This document shows, in pieces, positions 45,602 through 58,198 of a stretch of 64,000 nt of DNA; the first letter of the stretch is position 1, and every line of letters begins with the position of its first letter. The stretch covers positions 1,197,501 to 1,261,500 of the forward strand of contig JAQFVV010006474.1 of the NCBI GenBank assembly GCA_028023455.1, given 5' to 3'. Source of the DNA: Epiperipatus broadwayi (Eukaryota; Onychophora; Udeonychophora; Euonychophora; Peripatidae). The notes beneath the pieces were generated by a model. It did no database searches. It saw only the letters and a list, made by a program, of their open reading frames with translations, and had not been told where the DNA came from. Both the position numbers and the translations under genes were made by a program.

Positions 45602-48192
45602 TGTACCGGTATAAATCCACCACGCTTACTCATACACAGTACCCGAGTTCAAACCCAGTCCACGTTTAAGAATAAATTCCCAAAACGCCAACTGAATTCA
45701 AACCCAAACCCCGGCATGACCAACCGATGATGACTTTACACCAGCACAGGGTTATCCCTTTTCTAGCTCAGCTTAGAACATGGACTAAATTCTTACAGTT
45801 AATGATATATAGGTTTATTAGACTATAGATACTGGAACGGTCATTCATGTAACGTATATATTTAAGTTGCCAATACAGACAGTAAGTGGCTAAATAGACT
45901 TAGAGAGTAATAAGGTGGAGGACACAAAAATTTAGATTAAATAAAGTGTTTAATAAGCAAAATATAAAGCATATAAATATAGTGTTAAATAAGACAAATA
46001 GAAAGCACATGAATATAATGTTATATAATAGAAATATACAGCATATAAATATAGTGTTATACAGTACGGTAAGACTTCATAAATCCTCTTGTATTTGGCT
46101 ACTAGTCTTTAGTGAACGTTTTATTTAATAAACAAACTTATGCCAATAGCTGGGTAGTTAAATGATTGACGGGTGGTTAAGAGAATCAGAGTATTAGAGC
46201 ATTGGAAAAAATATTTATCTAAAGATTTTTGTTTACTTATTTTATTTGAATAGGCTCGAGCCGAAACGTAGACGAACAGTGGAGATGGTTTTATATAAAT
46301 ACGACATAAGAGATAGGTGAACTGGTGGTTTTATATAAATACGACGTGGGAAATAGATGAACTGGTGGTTTTATATAAATACGACGTGGAAAATATATGA
46401 ACTGGTGGTTGCCTATATTCAAGAGCCCTACAGTAATCAATTGCGGTGCATTAACGGAATACCGGGCGGCTTGTTCTTTGACAAGGCTTAATGCCCCCAA
46501 GTAGTTCCGGGACACGACAACCAGCCGGGGTTATTTCGAACCCCGGTGATCCAAGAGATTACCGGGAAAGAAAAACTGCTTTCATTCCCCAATGGTAGAA
46601 TGGCGAGACGCTAACTTCAGCGAAGGGAAGGCATTGCCACAGACGTGAAGGACGAATACTTGAAGCGGATTTTTTAAAAGAAATTATATAAAACCTGGAA
46701 ACTATTTGTCTGTTTCTACGCCACAGGCTGAGATCCTTATCCCAATAAAACATAGCGAAATTAAACTGAAGGTGAAAAACAATAATTAGTTAATTTTACT
46801 CTGGGACTCCTAACCCTTCGGGTTGACAGGCGGTAGCGATAGTATCAAATTACGCAATGAATTATTTCTCATATTATACATAACATTAATGAACACTTTG
46901 AAACGATTATATATATATTTAAGATTGAAACTTGGATTGTAATTTTATAACAACTGAACATAGAATAATAAAGTGATTTAACATTTACTAACTCGGAATG
47001 TGAAAGAATATTTAATTCAGAACATGAAATTACTTTTAAATTAAATTGATCATTATTACACACTAGTTTACACAGATTTGGAAATATTACTATTGGCAAT
47101 GTTTGTTTATGAAATAAGCAATACACAAAACAATATAAATGCATTCATTTAAATGATTATTACGATTAATTACAAATGTTATAAATTATTTCTAAAGACT
47201 AGAGCAGAGGGTTAAAAAGAAAAGAAAATTTACTGACAGGTTAAATAATAGCATTATAAATGATATAAAGACTTACATATGATTCACTTGATTAATAATA
47301 TTAAGCACGGAAGAAAATTAAAGTTCGTGTAACAAAGTTCTCTTTTTCTTCATCCAGCTTGACTTGTAACGTAGGCGCGCATTTTTGAAAGTTATTTGTA
47401 AGGCATAGTAACTTTTGAGATTGGAAGTTGGAAATTCTGAAGTATATGAAACATGATCAAACAGCGGCACGAGGATCCATATTGGCGGGCAAGGACCAGC
47501 TCCTGGCAATTAGCCCATGAACATGGCGATTCACTGGTAAACTTCTTAATAAGATATTTGAATTGTTATTAACTGCTGTGTTGTCTCGAGACTCTCTCTC
47601 AAACACCACCAAAGTTAGAATGTCAGTTTTTTCTAGAATTTGCCACTGCTGACCTTTCCGACTTGTTTTTGTTTTAGGCTCCGCCTACTTTCTCTAGCCT
47701 CTAGCGATGCAGCTTGACCAACAATCAATTATCTGTTTTTAGCAATCTTTTAATTTAATATGCTATTTTTAAATCGATACATTAATTACATATAAAAATT
47801 CCTTACTAATTTTGACTACAACTTAATTGCTCTGAACATTTGTGCAATTAGATTTTAATTAAAAACACTGATCAAAGGAATGTGATTTTTGATCAGTATT
47901 TTTAAACGACTTTATACAATTTTAAAACTAAAATTTAAAACAAATACGCCCGCACTGAAACTTTAAATTAAATGATATAAATTCGCAAACCACGCACACA
48001 CAAATATTATTTCATGGTTTGCGACATTTATATACGGCATCTTTACACATTGACTAATAAACTATAAAATATATAATTAATTTTTATTATAATTTGAAAT
48101 AGACAAAACCTCACTGCGGGCGAACAGTGGTTTGAATTACCGTACATAAAAACACTTGAAACGAAGATCGGTTCTCCGATCTGTCTGTTTCA
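45602..48192 (-). repeat. 5' LTR of element B
   Basis: Matches 40467-43058 end to end, including both tandem arrays (45945-46065 and 46286-46405), the TATA box and the terminal nested hairpin. It abuts (AT)n at 48192. Confidence 0.88.
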
Positions 48193-48199
48193 ATATATA

Positions 48200-48960
48200 T
48201 ATATCCAGAGAAACCTATTAGCCACCTTATCTTCCCTTTCCATCCCCTACCCTAGGTTTTTCCTACATTCTTCACTATACCATTTCCAGAACATTGTTTT
48301 TGTCAACTCTATGGCCTTTATATCTAAATCCCTCTTGTCTTTTCCCAAACCCAGCATAAAAACCAAGAACCCACTTTCTGTATAATCACTTTGTTTATAT
48401 TTATTTTCCGACAACTTCATTATTTGTACCCTTTGTGCTTGCAGGCATTTACATTCAATTAACAGATGCCTAATGTTTTGTATGCCTTTCTTACATAACT
48501 TTCAGATAAACTCATCCATATTTTTTCATTTATGTGTTTATTCCCTTGTTGCTAATGATCCTGTTTAAACCTTAAACACTAGACTGCTTTCTTTGCTATT
48601 ATCATAAATTAATTCACACCCAATATTCTTTTTACTTCTATATATATTTAAATTCTTTTTACTCTACATACTAGTTTTTTGTCTCTCTAAATCCCTATTT
48701 TTTATTAATGCATCTATTCTTCTATCAAATTCCTTAATACGACAATACTCAACAATCCTCCTAACAATCATACCATTTTTTGTATAAATATACTGACATA
48801 AAGTCTTTATCCAAATCTTCTGCATACCGTACTACCTTTCTCAGTCCATCTTATTGCCTGTCATTTACTCATAACCCAATTAAATACTATTATCCATAAA
48901 CATTTTCATTTTTCTTTCCCAACAGGGTGACATTTGCATTACTCTCTCTGGTGACACTTT
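48200..48960 (-). pseudogene. LINE 3' coding relic (post-RT zinc-knuckle region)
   Basis: Minus-strand translation gives GSLATRE, then KLCKKGIQNIRHLLIECKCL, then LDIKAIELTKTMFWKWYSEE. The C-x2-C-less but C...H-x4-C knuckle after a LATR motif is typical of the C-terminus of Tx1/L1- or CR1-like LINE proteins, not of the RTE at 22-29 kb. Upstream pieces (FDRRIDALIKNRDLERQK) lie in the same general order, broken by stops. No RT motif remains. Confidence 0.5.
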
Positions 48961-49337
48961 ATGCAATTATTCAACATTTAATTTTAATATTAAATCACTA
49001 TTGTACCTAAAACTTAAATAAATTGGATGTTATTTGTTAGAAACACACATTTTCAGATTAAAAACATTATAAAAAATCATTTTTGAATTTTGAACATATT
49101 GAAAAAATAATAATAAATAGAATATGTAATAAGACTAATGAATATTTATATCATTCAATTATGGGCATGATAATAGTCAAGTGAGTGATTCCAAAAAATT
49201 AATAAAATCTTCTTTGACTGAAACATTTCTAACCCTTTAAACGATTTTTGTACTTTTATTTCAACAAGTGAGAGTTGGAATAAGTACCAAATGTCAATTT
49301 GTTCAATTTTACCTTTATTATATTTTCAAAAAAATTG
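48961..49337. other. AT-rich DNA, nothing recognised
   Basis: No gene or structured repeat seen. Confidence 0.5.
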
Positions 49338-49384
49338 ACTTATTCATTGTATGTATATATATATATATACATACAATGAATAAG
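49338..49384. repeat. Palindrome centred on (AT)n
   Basis: ACTTATTCATTGTATGTATA is mirrored by TATACATACAATGAATAAGT around an AT core. Confidence 0.85.
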
Positions 49385-49406
49385 TATATATATATATATT
49401 TGATAT

Positions 49407-49499
49407 TTAATTAAGTTACAATATATATATATATATATATTGTAACTTAATTAAAGGATCAAATAAAACATTGTAACTTAAATTAAAGATCAAACAAAA
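49407..49499. repeat. Palindrome centred on (AT)n plus 30-bp tandem duplication
   Basis: TTAATTAAGTTACA (49407-49420) and TGTAACTTAATTAA (49441-49454) mirror each other across (AT)n. The block TTGTAACTT-AATTAAAG-GATCAAA then repeats once more at about 49471-49499. GTTACA facing TGTAAC across AT is what two LTR-type ends sharing one target would look like. Confidence 0.7.
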
Positions 49500-49909
49500 T
49501 ATTACCACCTGGAGCTCAACCTGTGTCAAAAGGCATTGTAGCTGAATAAACATGGTCAAAATGATGAGTAGGAACACATTAAAATATTGGTGGCTTCAAT
49601 GCATCAATTTCTATTTAAGATTTAAAAAATATCATAATATCAATATTTAGGAACTAGCCATTTCAGTTATCTGGTATCTGGCCTATTTCAAACCCTAGTT
49701 AGGCAGCCGTTGTATTCTCCATTAACAAGTAGAAGCTATAAACAAATTATTAAGGACAAACTATTATAACTCAGGTAATAACATCAAGTGGGTGAGTACA
49801 CTAGTAACTCAATAAAATATCTTCTCAATAAATTCAACAATAGATTTTACCCACTTTCATCTCTTGGTTTGATAACAAGTGTTAGGTTTAAGTGAATAAC
49901 AAGTGAATA

Positions 49910-49998
49910 TAGTCTAGCATGGCGCCACTAGGTTATCTGAACCTAGACAAAGTTATATCTTATAATCATTTTACATTTACTGGGTTTGAATCCCTTCT
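49910..49998 (+). repeat. tRNA-like sequence, probable SINE head
   Basis: TAGTCTAGCATGG fits an RNA polymerase III A box. CTAGGTT/AACCTAG (49928-49946) makes an anticodon-like arm, and GGGTTTGAATCCC (49982-49994) is a good B box able to form a T arm. The spacing suits a long-variable-arm tRNA ancestor. There is no clear acceptor stem, so it is a tRNA-derived repeat rather than a tRNA gene. Confidence 0.45.
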
Positions 49999-50634
49999 TG
50001 GTACTTTATTTCTAACAAAAATGGAGGATTTTGCTTTTAGACTCCTATTGCTGTATGCACTAACATTTAGGTAAACACAAAACATCCTTAAACTAAAGTG
50101 AAGTATATAAAATTCATCAGACAGAAATCATCTCCTAGATCCTAACATAATAAATGTGTTTCAATATCTTTATAAATTTTACTAGCTCATATTATACTTT
50201 TAATTTAGGATGGCAATTCACTCATCCTTGCATGATGTAGAAGATGGAATGGAGGTTATTATAATGATTTATGAATGTCAACTAAATGCCATGAAATCAC
50301 TTATTTATTTATGGCCTTCAAATATTTATCTAGCTCATTAATTAAAATGCGATGATGATGACGATGATAATGATAATGATTTCAACTACAGCTTTAGAAC
50401 CAAGCCTAATCATAAAACTTAATTTTTAAAGAAATTCATAACTATTGTTTAATCTTAGTATATCTAATTAAATATTAAATAATTAATATTCACCATTGAT
50501 GATGAATGATCACAACTAATAAAGAATACCTTTAATGAAATATATATGCCTCGTTTAATAAAACACATTAACATTTATTAATGCATTACTAACATATACA
50601 TACAATTGAAAGATAAAACTAAGAATTTATATGA
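49999..50634. other. AT-rich DNA with imperfect (GAT)n near 50351-50382
   Basis: GATGATGATGACGATGATAATG-type repeat; no gene seen. Confidence 0.5.
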
Positions 50635-50635
50635 C

Positions 50636-50702
<67 letters not shown>
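50635..50702. repeat. (AAT)n microsatellite
   Basis: About 66 bp of uninterrupted ATA/AAT trinucleotides. Confidence 0.95.
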
Positions 50703-52919
50703 TGATTATATTGCAATCATAAGATTAATTTTAAGTTCCTCCCCCTTTCCTGTCAAAGATATAATGTATATCAAATTGGATAACCGATTTGCTAAAATTT
50801 CCATCCATAAGAAAAATATTTCATAAAAAAAATAAACACTTTTTGTGCATACATACTTTAGATCTTTATGCATCTAAACTTAACATATAAAGTAGAGTGA
50901 TTAATGAGAAAAATGTTAGTGGAATCAAAAGATTTCCAGAAACAAGTTTTTAAATTGTTTCTCCCTCTTCCTGCTAAGCTATTACTAAGCTCACTATTTC
51001 TTAACTCAAAACAAAAATAACTTAATATTTTTAATGCTATATATGTCTATTATTCTCACATTCACATGAAATTATATACATGTGGCAAGTATGGTTATAC
51101 TACCATGTATGTGTGTGTTTATACCCATAATAACCAAAATGTTATTTAAAAACAAAATAATAATACAATAAAAATCTTTTACATATTAACAACATTTCAT
51201 AATTTTAGATTAATATACAACAATACCCTTTAGAAATAAACTTCATTAATAAGCAGGGTATAATAGTTTTAGCATACACAAAATTATTACTCAAGGTTAT
51301 AGCTATTATTATTGAAGAAAATTTTGTGTTTAACTCGATTTTGGTTGTTTTAAAAGTTCTGAGGTAAAAGAAAATATAAAACTTCATTTCTAAAATTTTA
51401 TGAATAGTCTTTGATATCATAAAAAGAAAATAGATAACAAAAATTCATATTACCAATCCAAGAGTTTAAACTTAGCTTGTTAAATGTCCATACTTTTGCA
51501 GCAAACAATTTCCACAGTTCACTAGAGCAGTTTCTTTTCCTGAGGCTTATAATTATTTAATGGTGATGTTATTTGCTTTATTGGGAATCATTTGGCACTG
51601 GAACTGTTTCTTTCCTTCCTGTTAAGTACAATTCTTCTAATAAATGGAGTATATCAGTTGTTCTTCCATTCACAATTTTTCTTAGGTTTAAATTCAGTCA
51701 CTGGAATAATTGAACTAGATGATTTAATACTTATCAGTAGATTAATCATTATCCTTCAGATTTGAAATGCAGGTGAACATTTTCTTCTATTTAAAACATC
51801 TTCTTTCTCTCAATCAGTCATAAGGTGTAGAATATTTTTAATTTCAGACAAGACTTTTTTTTCTTTCCTATGTGATATGTGGCTCTAAGGTGGGTTATGG
51901 GATTTCCCCAGATGAGATACGTATAGAATTCTAGCACACCATCCTTAGATTTTCAATCTTCAAAAAACTGTATATTAAAAAAAAATTATTTTAAATGGAT
52001 ATCTGGCAGAATTAAAAATGCTTGTCTTTCTTAGTTTCAATATTTCAAAAAATCTTTTAACTGACTTTTCAGACTGGTTTTATATGTTATTTTTTTCTAT
52101 TTTCAACCAACTCAATTTAATTAGCTGGATAGTGTGATCTTTTCTAGCTGCTTGTTAAAGAAAGATATGAAAATTCACACTGCCATCATAAGTATCACAT
52201 CCAAAAATTTGAGTTTCTTTCTCTTTGATCCAGAATGAGACAATCTTAAACTAGAGTTCTCACCAAGTTTAAGTAATTTTTTTTCTTTACCACAAAATTG
52301 TGAAACAAATAATTTAATAGTTTTAAGTCTTCTTTTTTCTTTTTAATATGTAATAAATGTAGATTTCTTTATGCAATGTACACACACACTTTATCATTCA
52401 AATCATTTATGAAACTGGCCCATTAAAATAATCTGAATAATTTTTAGAAATCTATAGTTTTAATATGTAAAATTAAATCTTTACATCTTTCAAATCCCAA
52501 ATTACAACTATATAAAAAAATAGAAATAGAAATACAATAGTAGAATCTAGCTTAAAGTGTAGACTAATTTCAAAGAAAGTTATTATTTGAAAGATGAGAA
52601 TGATAAACTAAATAGCTTACACACACACTGCCTATATATGCATTATAACTTTACTTTTTAACAAAAAAAATAACTATTGAAGAATTAAATGTGTGTATTA
52701 CTCTTTTTGAGTTTTTTATCAACACACAAACAACTAAAGAATATAACTGTTGCCCCCACTATCTTTCTGTCTTAGGTTTTTCAGGACTTGATCCTGTAGG
52801 GTTCAAACTTGAGTGCCCTACAACTTCCTTTCCTATATAAAAATGTGATGATGATTTTTGTTCTACCTTTTCTTTCATGCACATTACTACAAATTTAGCT
52901 ACTGACTAAATTCTAATGG
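50703..52919. other. AT-rich DNA, nothing firmly recognised
   Basis: 51480-52330 is slightly richer in GC, and its minus strand has short open pieces such as LRKIVNGRTTDILHLLEELY broken by stops. This could be an old transposon relic but I cannot name it. GTAGGGTTCAAACTTGAG near 52797 resembles a B box without a partner A box. Confidence 0.35.
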
Positions 52920-52937
52920 CACAATATATATATATAT

Positions 52938-55189
52938 TGTAATGAGCACAGACGTTCGTTACATTGTTTTTTTTTATATTTATTAAACATGAAAGTAAAT
53001 TAAAAAGTTCGCATTTAAAAATTTTCTTTAAGAATTAAAAATTGAAATTAAATATCATCTTAAACTCGTATATATTAAATTGCACAGATAAAAAAAAAAA
53101 ATTATTAAAATAAAACTGTATTAAAAATAGAAAAGGTATTTTAAAAACAAAAACTTAAAAAGATTTGGAGATAAAATTATATCTTTAAATTTATCTTTAA
53201 ATATATCTTTGATTTGGAAAACAGGTTAATTAATCAGAAATGGAAATGATAAATTTAATTAGTCAAATGTAAACCAGCCTTGGGCATTTAAATGTAAAAA
53301 CAGCGGTCAGATAGGAAAACAATAGAAACAAATAGCCAATGAAAGAAATCCATCGGGAAATCAGACCTCAGCGAAAGGATCATCACATCGATGACATAAT
53401 GCCAAGTCAATCCTTCGAATACGTATAAAAGGAAAATTTGGAAATTATTAATTAGTGAGTGATTGATTATTACGATGTGAGAGATATGTGTTAGTGCGGA
53501 AGTGAAGGAGAAGGGATTGAAAAAAGACGCACGATTCAATCCCTTCAGCTTTGCTAAGAAAGAAAAAGAAATGAACTATCGTTTTTCTACATTGAGGACC
53601 AGTTAAAGCAAAAAACCTCCGGATGGATAAATAAATCGGACAACAGAATACCAATTTTAGGACAGCGTGGGAATTCACGTTCATGGCAAGCAACGGATAA
53701 AGTTGGACGTTTTAAAAATCGTAAGAACAATATTAATTTGAAAACACTAAGAACTTTAAATTTTAAACTTTCCTAGTATTTAATTGTTACAAATAGAATC
53801 CTATCTGACCAAACTAAATTCTTTATTAATAGTGTTATTTGATGTATTTTTTTTTCTCATTTATGTAAAATCATTTCCATTTATTTATTTTTTATTCTTT
53901 AAGTTTTTATCATGATTTTTTTTGTTTTTCGTTAAATTTAATTATATAAATGTTAAACTTAAGTCGGGCATGAATGGCTGTATAGATTTGTAAAGTTATA
54001 TTAGGGGAGGGTAATCTTAGGTTATTTGTGTCGTTGTTAGATTGGGTCAATGGATTGGATATATTGATGTAGTTAGTAGATGTAGTCGGAGATTTGCTAC
54101 TGGAAGAATCGCTTCATACGCCGCACTCTCCCGTTTTGCCTATGGAAGGAATTATAAGATGCAGAGCACAGTTCCTTTCTATGGAGTTTTTTTTTATTGT
54201 TCTTCTCGTTAGATAGAAGTAATATTCCTGTCTACTGAGAGTCAATATCTTCTCTTAATCTTTTTGGTGCTGCCATATTCCGTATGACATCGAATACATC
54301 GATGTATCAGATGGATTGATGCCAGTTTGACTGCGAATTTTAGCCTAGGGTTAAATAGGGATAGAATATTTTATTTTCAAATGCAAATCTATGTGGTCTA
54401 TTCATACTTGACCCTAAATAAAAATGCATTAAATTTAAGTTGTTTATAGACGCTTGCATGGATTGGTTATCGGTTAAGTATGTTGTGAGTTTTCATATTT
54501 GATCAAAATATATAGACATTCGATAAATAATGATACCTTACGGTGAGTATCTAAAATGTATTTATTCGGATGTCTTTTAAGTTATTGGTGACAATGTAAG
54601 TATCTTATTGTGAATACTATTGGGTTACGTATAAATTTCCCTCCGCAATTATCAGTAATCAATAATTTTGTATTTTGATCGTTTATGTTTACTTTGAAAT
54701 GTTTTTGACCATGAAATCTATGTAACCGATCTATATTCAACATTATAAACAAGCTTTCATAAATTTATCTGTGCGAACTTAATTAAAATGTAAACTTATA
54801 ATATAATAGAAATTAAAATGTAAATTAAAGTCAAAAATCAAAGTTAAAAATAATGTTAAATGTTAAAATGTAAAACTAATACTAAAATAATTTTAAATCT
54901 TATATATATATGTGCATAAATAAATGTTTGTATGCTAATTACTGGCAGTGGCTTATTTTATTTATTTTTTTAATATTGAAATATAATTAGGTAAGATATT
55001 ATATTATTTAATCTCTGCTATTCCACTGAGCTAGTGACATGAGCTAACGACCGAAATCAAAATAGGAAAAAAAAAATTTTTTTTTTTGACTTACGTATCT
55101 GCCTACTTTATAAATGTTTCTAGGTTCAAATGCCTAGATGGCGCCCTGTAGTGCAGTTGACGTTAAGTACCATTCCCCGGATCATTACA
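52938..55189 (+). repeat. 5' LTR of element C
   Basis: Starts TGTAATGAGC and ends ATTACA. A TATA box in TACGTATAAAAGG is near 53422-53429 and the leader hairpin is at 53510-53546. Towards the 3' side, TAGGTTCAAATGCCTAG resembles a B box; its role is unknown. A 6-base terminal inverted repeat is present, and GTTACA recurs 20 bases in from the left end. Confidence 0.85.
53510..53546 (+). promoter_or_regulatory. Leader stem-loop in LTR C
   Basis: GAAGGGATTGAA (53510-53521) pairs with TTCAATCCCTTC (53535-53546). It lies about 85 bases after the TATA box, so near the start of the transcript. Compared with the solo LTR, one A-U pair has become G-C through changes on both arms, while the loop differs freely. 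Confidence 0.65.
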
Positions 55190-55918
55190 ACTGGCTTTCC
55201 CAATTTGGGGCCGATCTTTAATAAACCACATATACCCTGAGCAAATTTTATCAAAATGAAATATTTTTATCTGTTTACATATAGTCGTATACTTTAAATC
55301 TTATAAAAGCACTGCCAGAATGAAATAGCACATATATTTAAACACTAGAAAGTATAAATAATTTTAAACTGTATTTCGAAAAAAAAAAAAGTCAAAAGGT
55401 TGTGATTGATATGTTTTTTTTGTTGATATATATTATGCTTTTAGGTGTATAGGTGTGCACAGCCACGTAAGTTTATGATCGAAATGTGGTGCCTTACGAT
55501 GAGTACCTTTGGGAATTACTTCAGTGTAACACTATGTATGCATTTCAATCGGTCATAAATAAGTTGGTGGTGTTTATAATTGTGCTGCAAATATACACGT
55601 TTAAACCCATTATTTCTTAAAACATATTTATCTCAATGCAACCTTATTTAAATAAATAATTTATAAAATTTGCTTGTCATGCCGTGTATAAAAATAAAAT
55701 GAAAAAAAAAAATAGAATTCTCGGGGGGAGGAGGTGTAAACGTAAATGGTCCTTGAAAAACGATAGCCAACATTTTTCTTTTTGCATATAGTCTTTTTGT
55801 AAAATTATTAACCGGATGTTTTGTAAATGTTTTCGTCAATCGTGTACCGTAATTACTAACCCTAAGTAAAAAAAATTTTTTTTTTTTATCATTTTTTTTT
55901 TAAGTAACTTTACTGATA
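55190..55918 (+). other. Interior of element C, including primer-binding-like site at 55192-55211
   Basis: 729 bp. TGGCTTTCCCAATTTGGGGC is the candidate primer binding site. I see no coding frame with recognisable content; A/T homopolymer runs occupy the 3' end, and no convincing purine tract precedes the 3' LTR. Confidence 0.55.
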
Positions 55919-58175
55919 TGTAACAAGCACAGACGTTCGTTACATTGTTTTTTTTTTTATATTTATTAAACATGAAAGTAAATTAAAAAGTTCGCATTTA
56001 AAAATTTTCTTTAAGAATTAAAAATTGAAATTAAATATCATCTTAAACTCGTATATATTAAATCGCTCAGATAAAAAAAAAAAAAAAAATTAAAATAAAA
56101 CTGTATTAAAAATAGAAATAGTATTTTAAAAACAAAAACTTAAAAAGATTTGGAGATAAAATTATATCTTTAAATTTATCTTTAAATATATCTTTGATTT
56201 GGAAAACAGGTTAATTAATCAGAAATGGAAATGATAAATTTAATTAGTCAAATGTAAACCAGCCTTGGGCATTTAAATGTAAAAACAGCGGTCAGATAGG
56301 AAAACAATAGAAACAAATAGCCAATGAAAGAAATCCATCGGGAAATCGGACCTCAGCGAAAGGATCATCACCTCGATGACATAATGCCAAGTCAATCCTT
56401 CGAATACGTATAAAAGGAAAATTTGGAAATTATTAATTAGTGAGTGATTGATTATTACGATGTGAGAGATATGTGTTAGTGCGGAAGTGAAGGAGAAGGG
56501 ATTGAAAAAAGACGCACGATTCAATCCCTTCAGCTTTGCTAAGAAAGAAAAAAAATGAACTATCGTTTTTCTACATTGAGGACCAGTTAAAGCAAAAAAC
56601 CTCCGGATGGATAAATAAATCGGCCAACAGAATACCAATTTTAGGACGGCGTGGGAATTCACATTCATGGCAAGCAACGGATAAAGTTGGACGTTTTAAA
56701 AATCGTAAGAACAATATTAATTTGAAAACACTAAGAACTTTAAATTTTAAACTTTCCTAGTATTTAATTGTTACAAATAGAATCCTATCTGACCAAACTA
56801 AATTCTTTATTAATAGTGTTATTTGATGTATTTTTTTTTCTTATTTATGTAAAATCATTTCCATTTATTTATTTTTTATTCTTTAAGTTTTTATCATGAT
56901 TTTTTTTGTTTTTCGTTAAATTAATTATATAAATGTTAAACTTAAGTCGGGCATGAATGGCTGTATAGATTTGTAAAGTTATATTAGGGGAGGGTAATCT
57001 TAGGTTATTTGTGTCGTTGTTAGATTGGGTCAATGGATTGGATATATTGATGTAGTTAGTAGATGTAGTCGGAGATTCGCTACTGGCAGAATCGCTTCAT
57101 ACGCCACACTCTCCCGTTTTGCCTATGGAAGGAATTATAAGATGCAGAGCACAGTTCCTTTCTATGGAGTTTTTTTTTTTTATTGTTCTTCTCGTTAGAT
57201 AGAAGTAATATTCCTGTCTAATGAGAGTCAATATCTTCTCTTAATCTTTTTGGTGCTGCCGTATTCCGTATGACATCGAATACATCGATGTATCAGATGG
57301 ATTGATGCCAGTTTGACTGCGAATTTTAGCCTAGGGTTAAATAGGGACAGAATAGTTTATTTTCAAATGCAAATCTATGTGGTCTATTCATACTTGAACC
57401 TAAATAAAAATGCATTAAATTTAAGTTGTTTATAGACGCTTGCATGGATTGGTTATCGGTTAAGTATGTTGTGGGTTTTCATATTTGATCAAAATATATA
57501 GACATTCGATAAATAATGATACCTTACGGTGAGTATCTAAAATGTATTTATTCAGATGTCTTTTAAGTTATTGGTGACAATGCAAGTATCTTATGGTGAA
57601 TACTATTGGGTTACATATAAATTTCCCTCCGCAATTGTCAGTAATCAATAATTTTGTATTTTGATCGTTTATGTTTACTTTGAAATGTTTTTGACCATGA
57701 AATCTATGTAACCGATCTATATTCAACATTATAAACAAGCTTTCATAAATTTATCTGTGCGAACTTAATTAAAATGTAAACTTATAATATAATAGAAATT
57801 AAAATGTAAATTAAAGTCAAAAATCAAAGTTAAAAATAATGTTAAATGTTAAAATGTAAAACTAATACTAAAATAATTTTAAATCTTATATATATGTGCA
57901 TAAATAAATGTTTGTATGCTAATTACTGGCAGTGGCTTATTTTATTTATTTTTTTAATATTGAAATATAATTAGATAAGATATTATATTATTTAATCTCT
58001 GCTATTCCACTGAGCTAGTGACATGGGCTAACGACCGGAATCAAAATAGGAAAAAAAACATTTTTTTTTTTTTTGACTTACGTATCTGCCTACTTTATAA
58101 ATGTTTCTAGGTTCAAATGCCTAGATGGCGCCCTGTAGTGCAGTTGACGTTAAGTACCATTCCCCGGATCGTTAC
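55919..58175 (+). repeat. 3' LTR of element C
   Basis: Starts TGTAACAAGC and ends GTTACA, otherwise near-identical to 52938-55189. The leader hairpin is at 56495-56531 with the same sequence as in the 5' LTR. Abuts (AT)n(GT)n at 58176-58198. Confidence 0.85.
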
Positions 58176-58198
58176 AATATATATATATGTGTGTGTGT

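Larger units (their letters stand above)
40467..48192 (-). mobile_element. LTR retrotransposon B, gag only, minus strand
   Basis: Direct repeats of 2.59 kb (plus-strand reading TGTACCGG...TGTTTCA) flank a 2.54 kb interior whose only gene is a minus-strand gag. Reading from the right: LTR, 13-nt spacer, a primer-binding-like TGGACGCCCTCCGTGGTGC, about 1.1 kb leader, gag, about 0.24 kb, LTR. There is no protease, RT or integrase. Both outer flanks are (AT)n. The LTRs differ at scattered sites, more than those of element A. Confidence 0.88.
52938..58175 (+). mobile_element. LTR element C with non-coding interior
   Basis: Two LTRs of about 2.25 kb, almost identical, flank only 729 bp. The interior starts two bases after the LTR with TGGCTTTCCCAATTTGGGGC, sharing CCCAA-TGGGGC with the primer binding site of element A, and contains no gag or pol. 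Outer flanks are (AT)n on both sides. By size and layout it is a LARD/TRIM-like non-autonomous element. A diverged solo LTR is at 37577-39725. Confidence 0.82.

Noticed and set aside
50635-50702. (AAT)n array as a possible functional repeat
   Set aside because: A simple uninterrupted microsatellite with no neighbouring feature.
52938-58175. Matched end changes in LTR C (TGTAAT...ATTACA versus TGTAAC...GTTACA), as if the two termini covary
   Set aside because: The differing bases are all TG or CA where the ancestor would be CG, so CpG decay explains them without selection.
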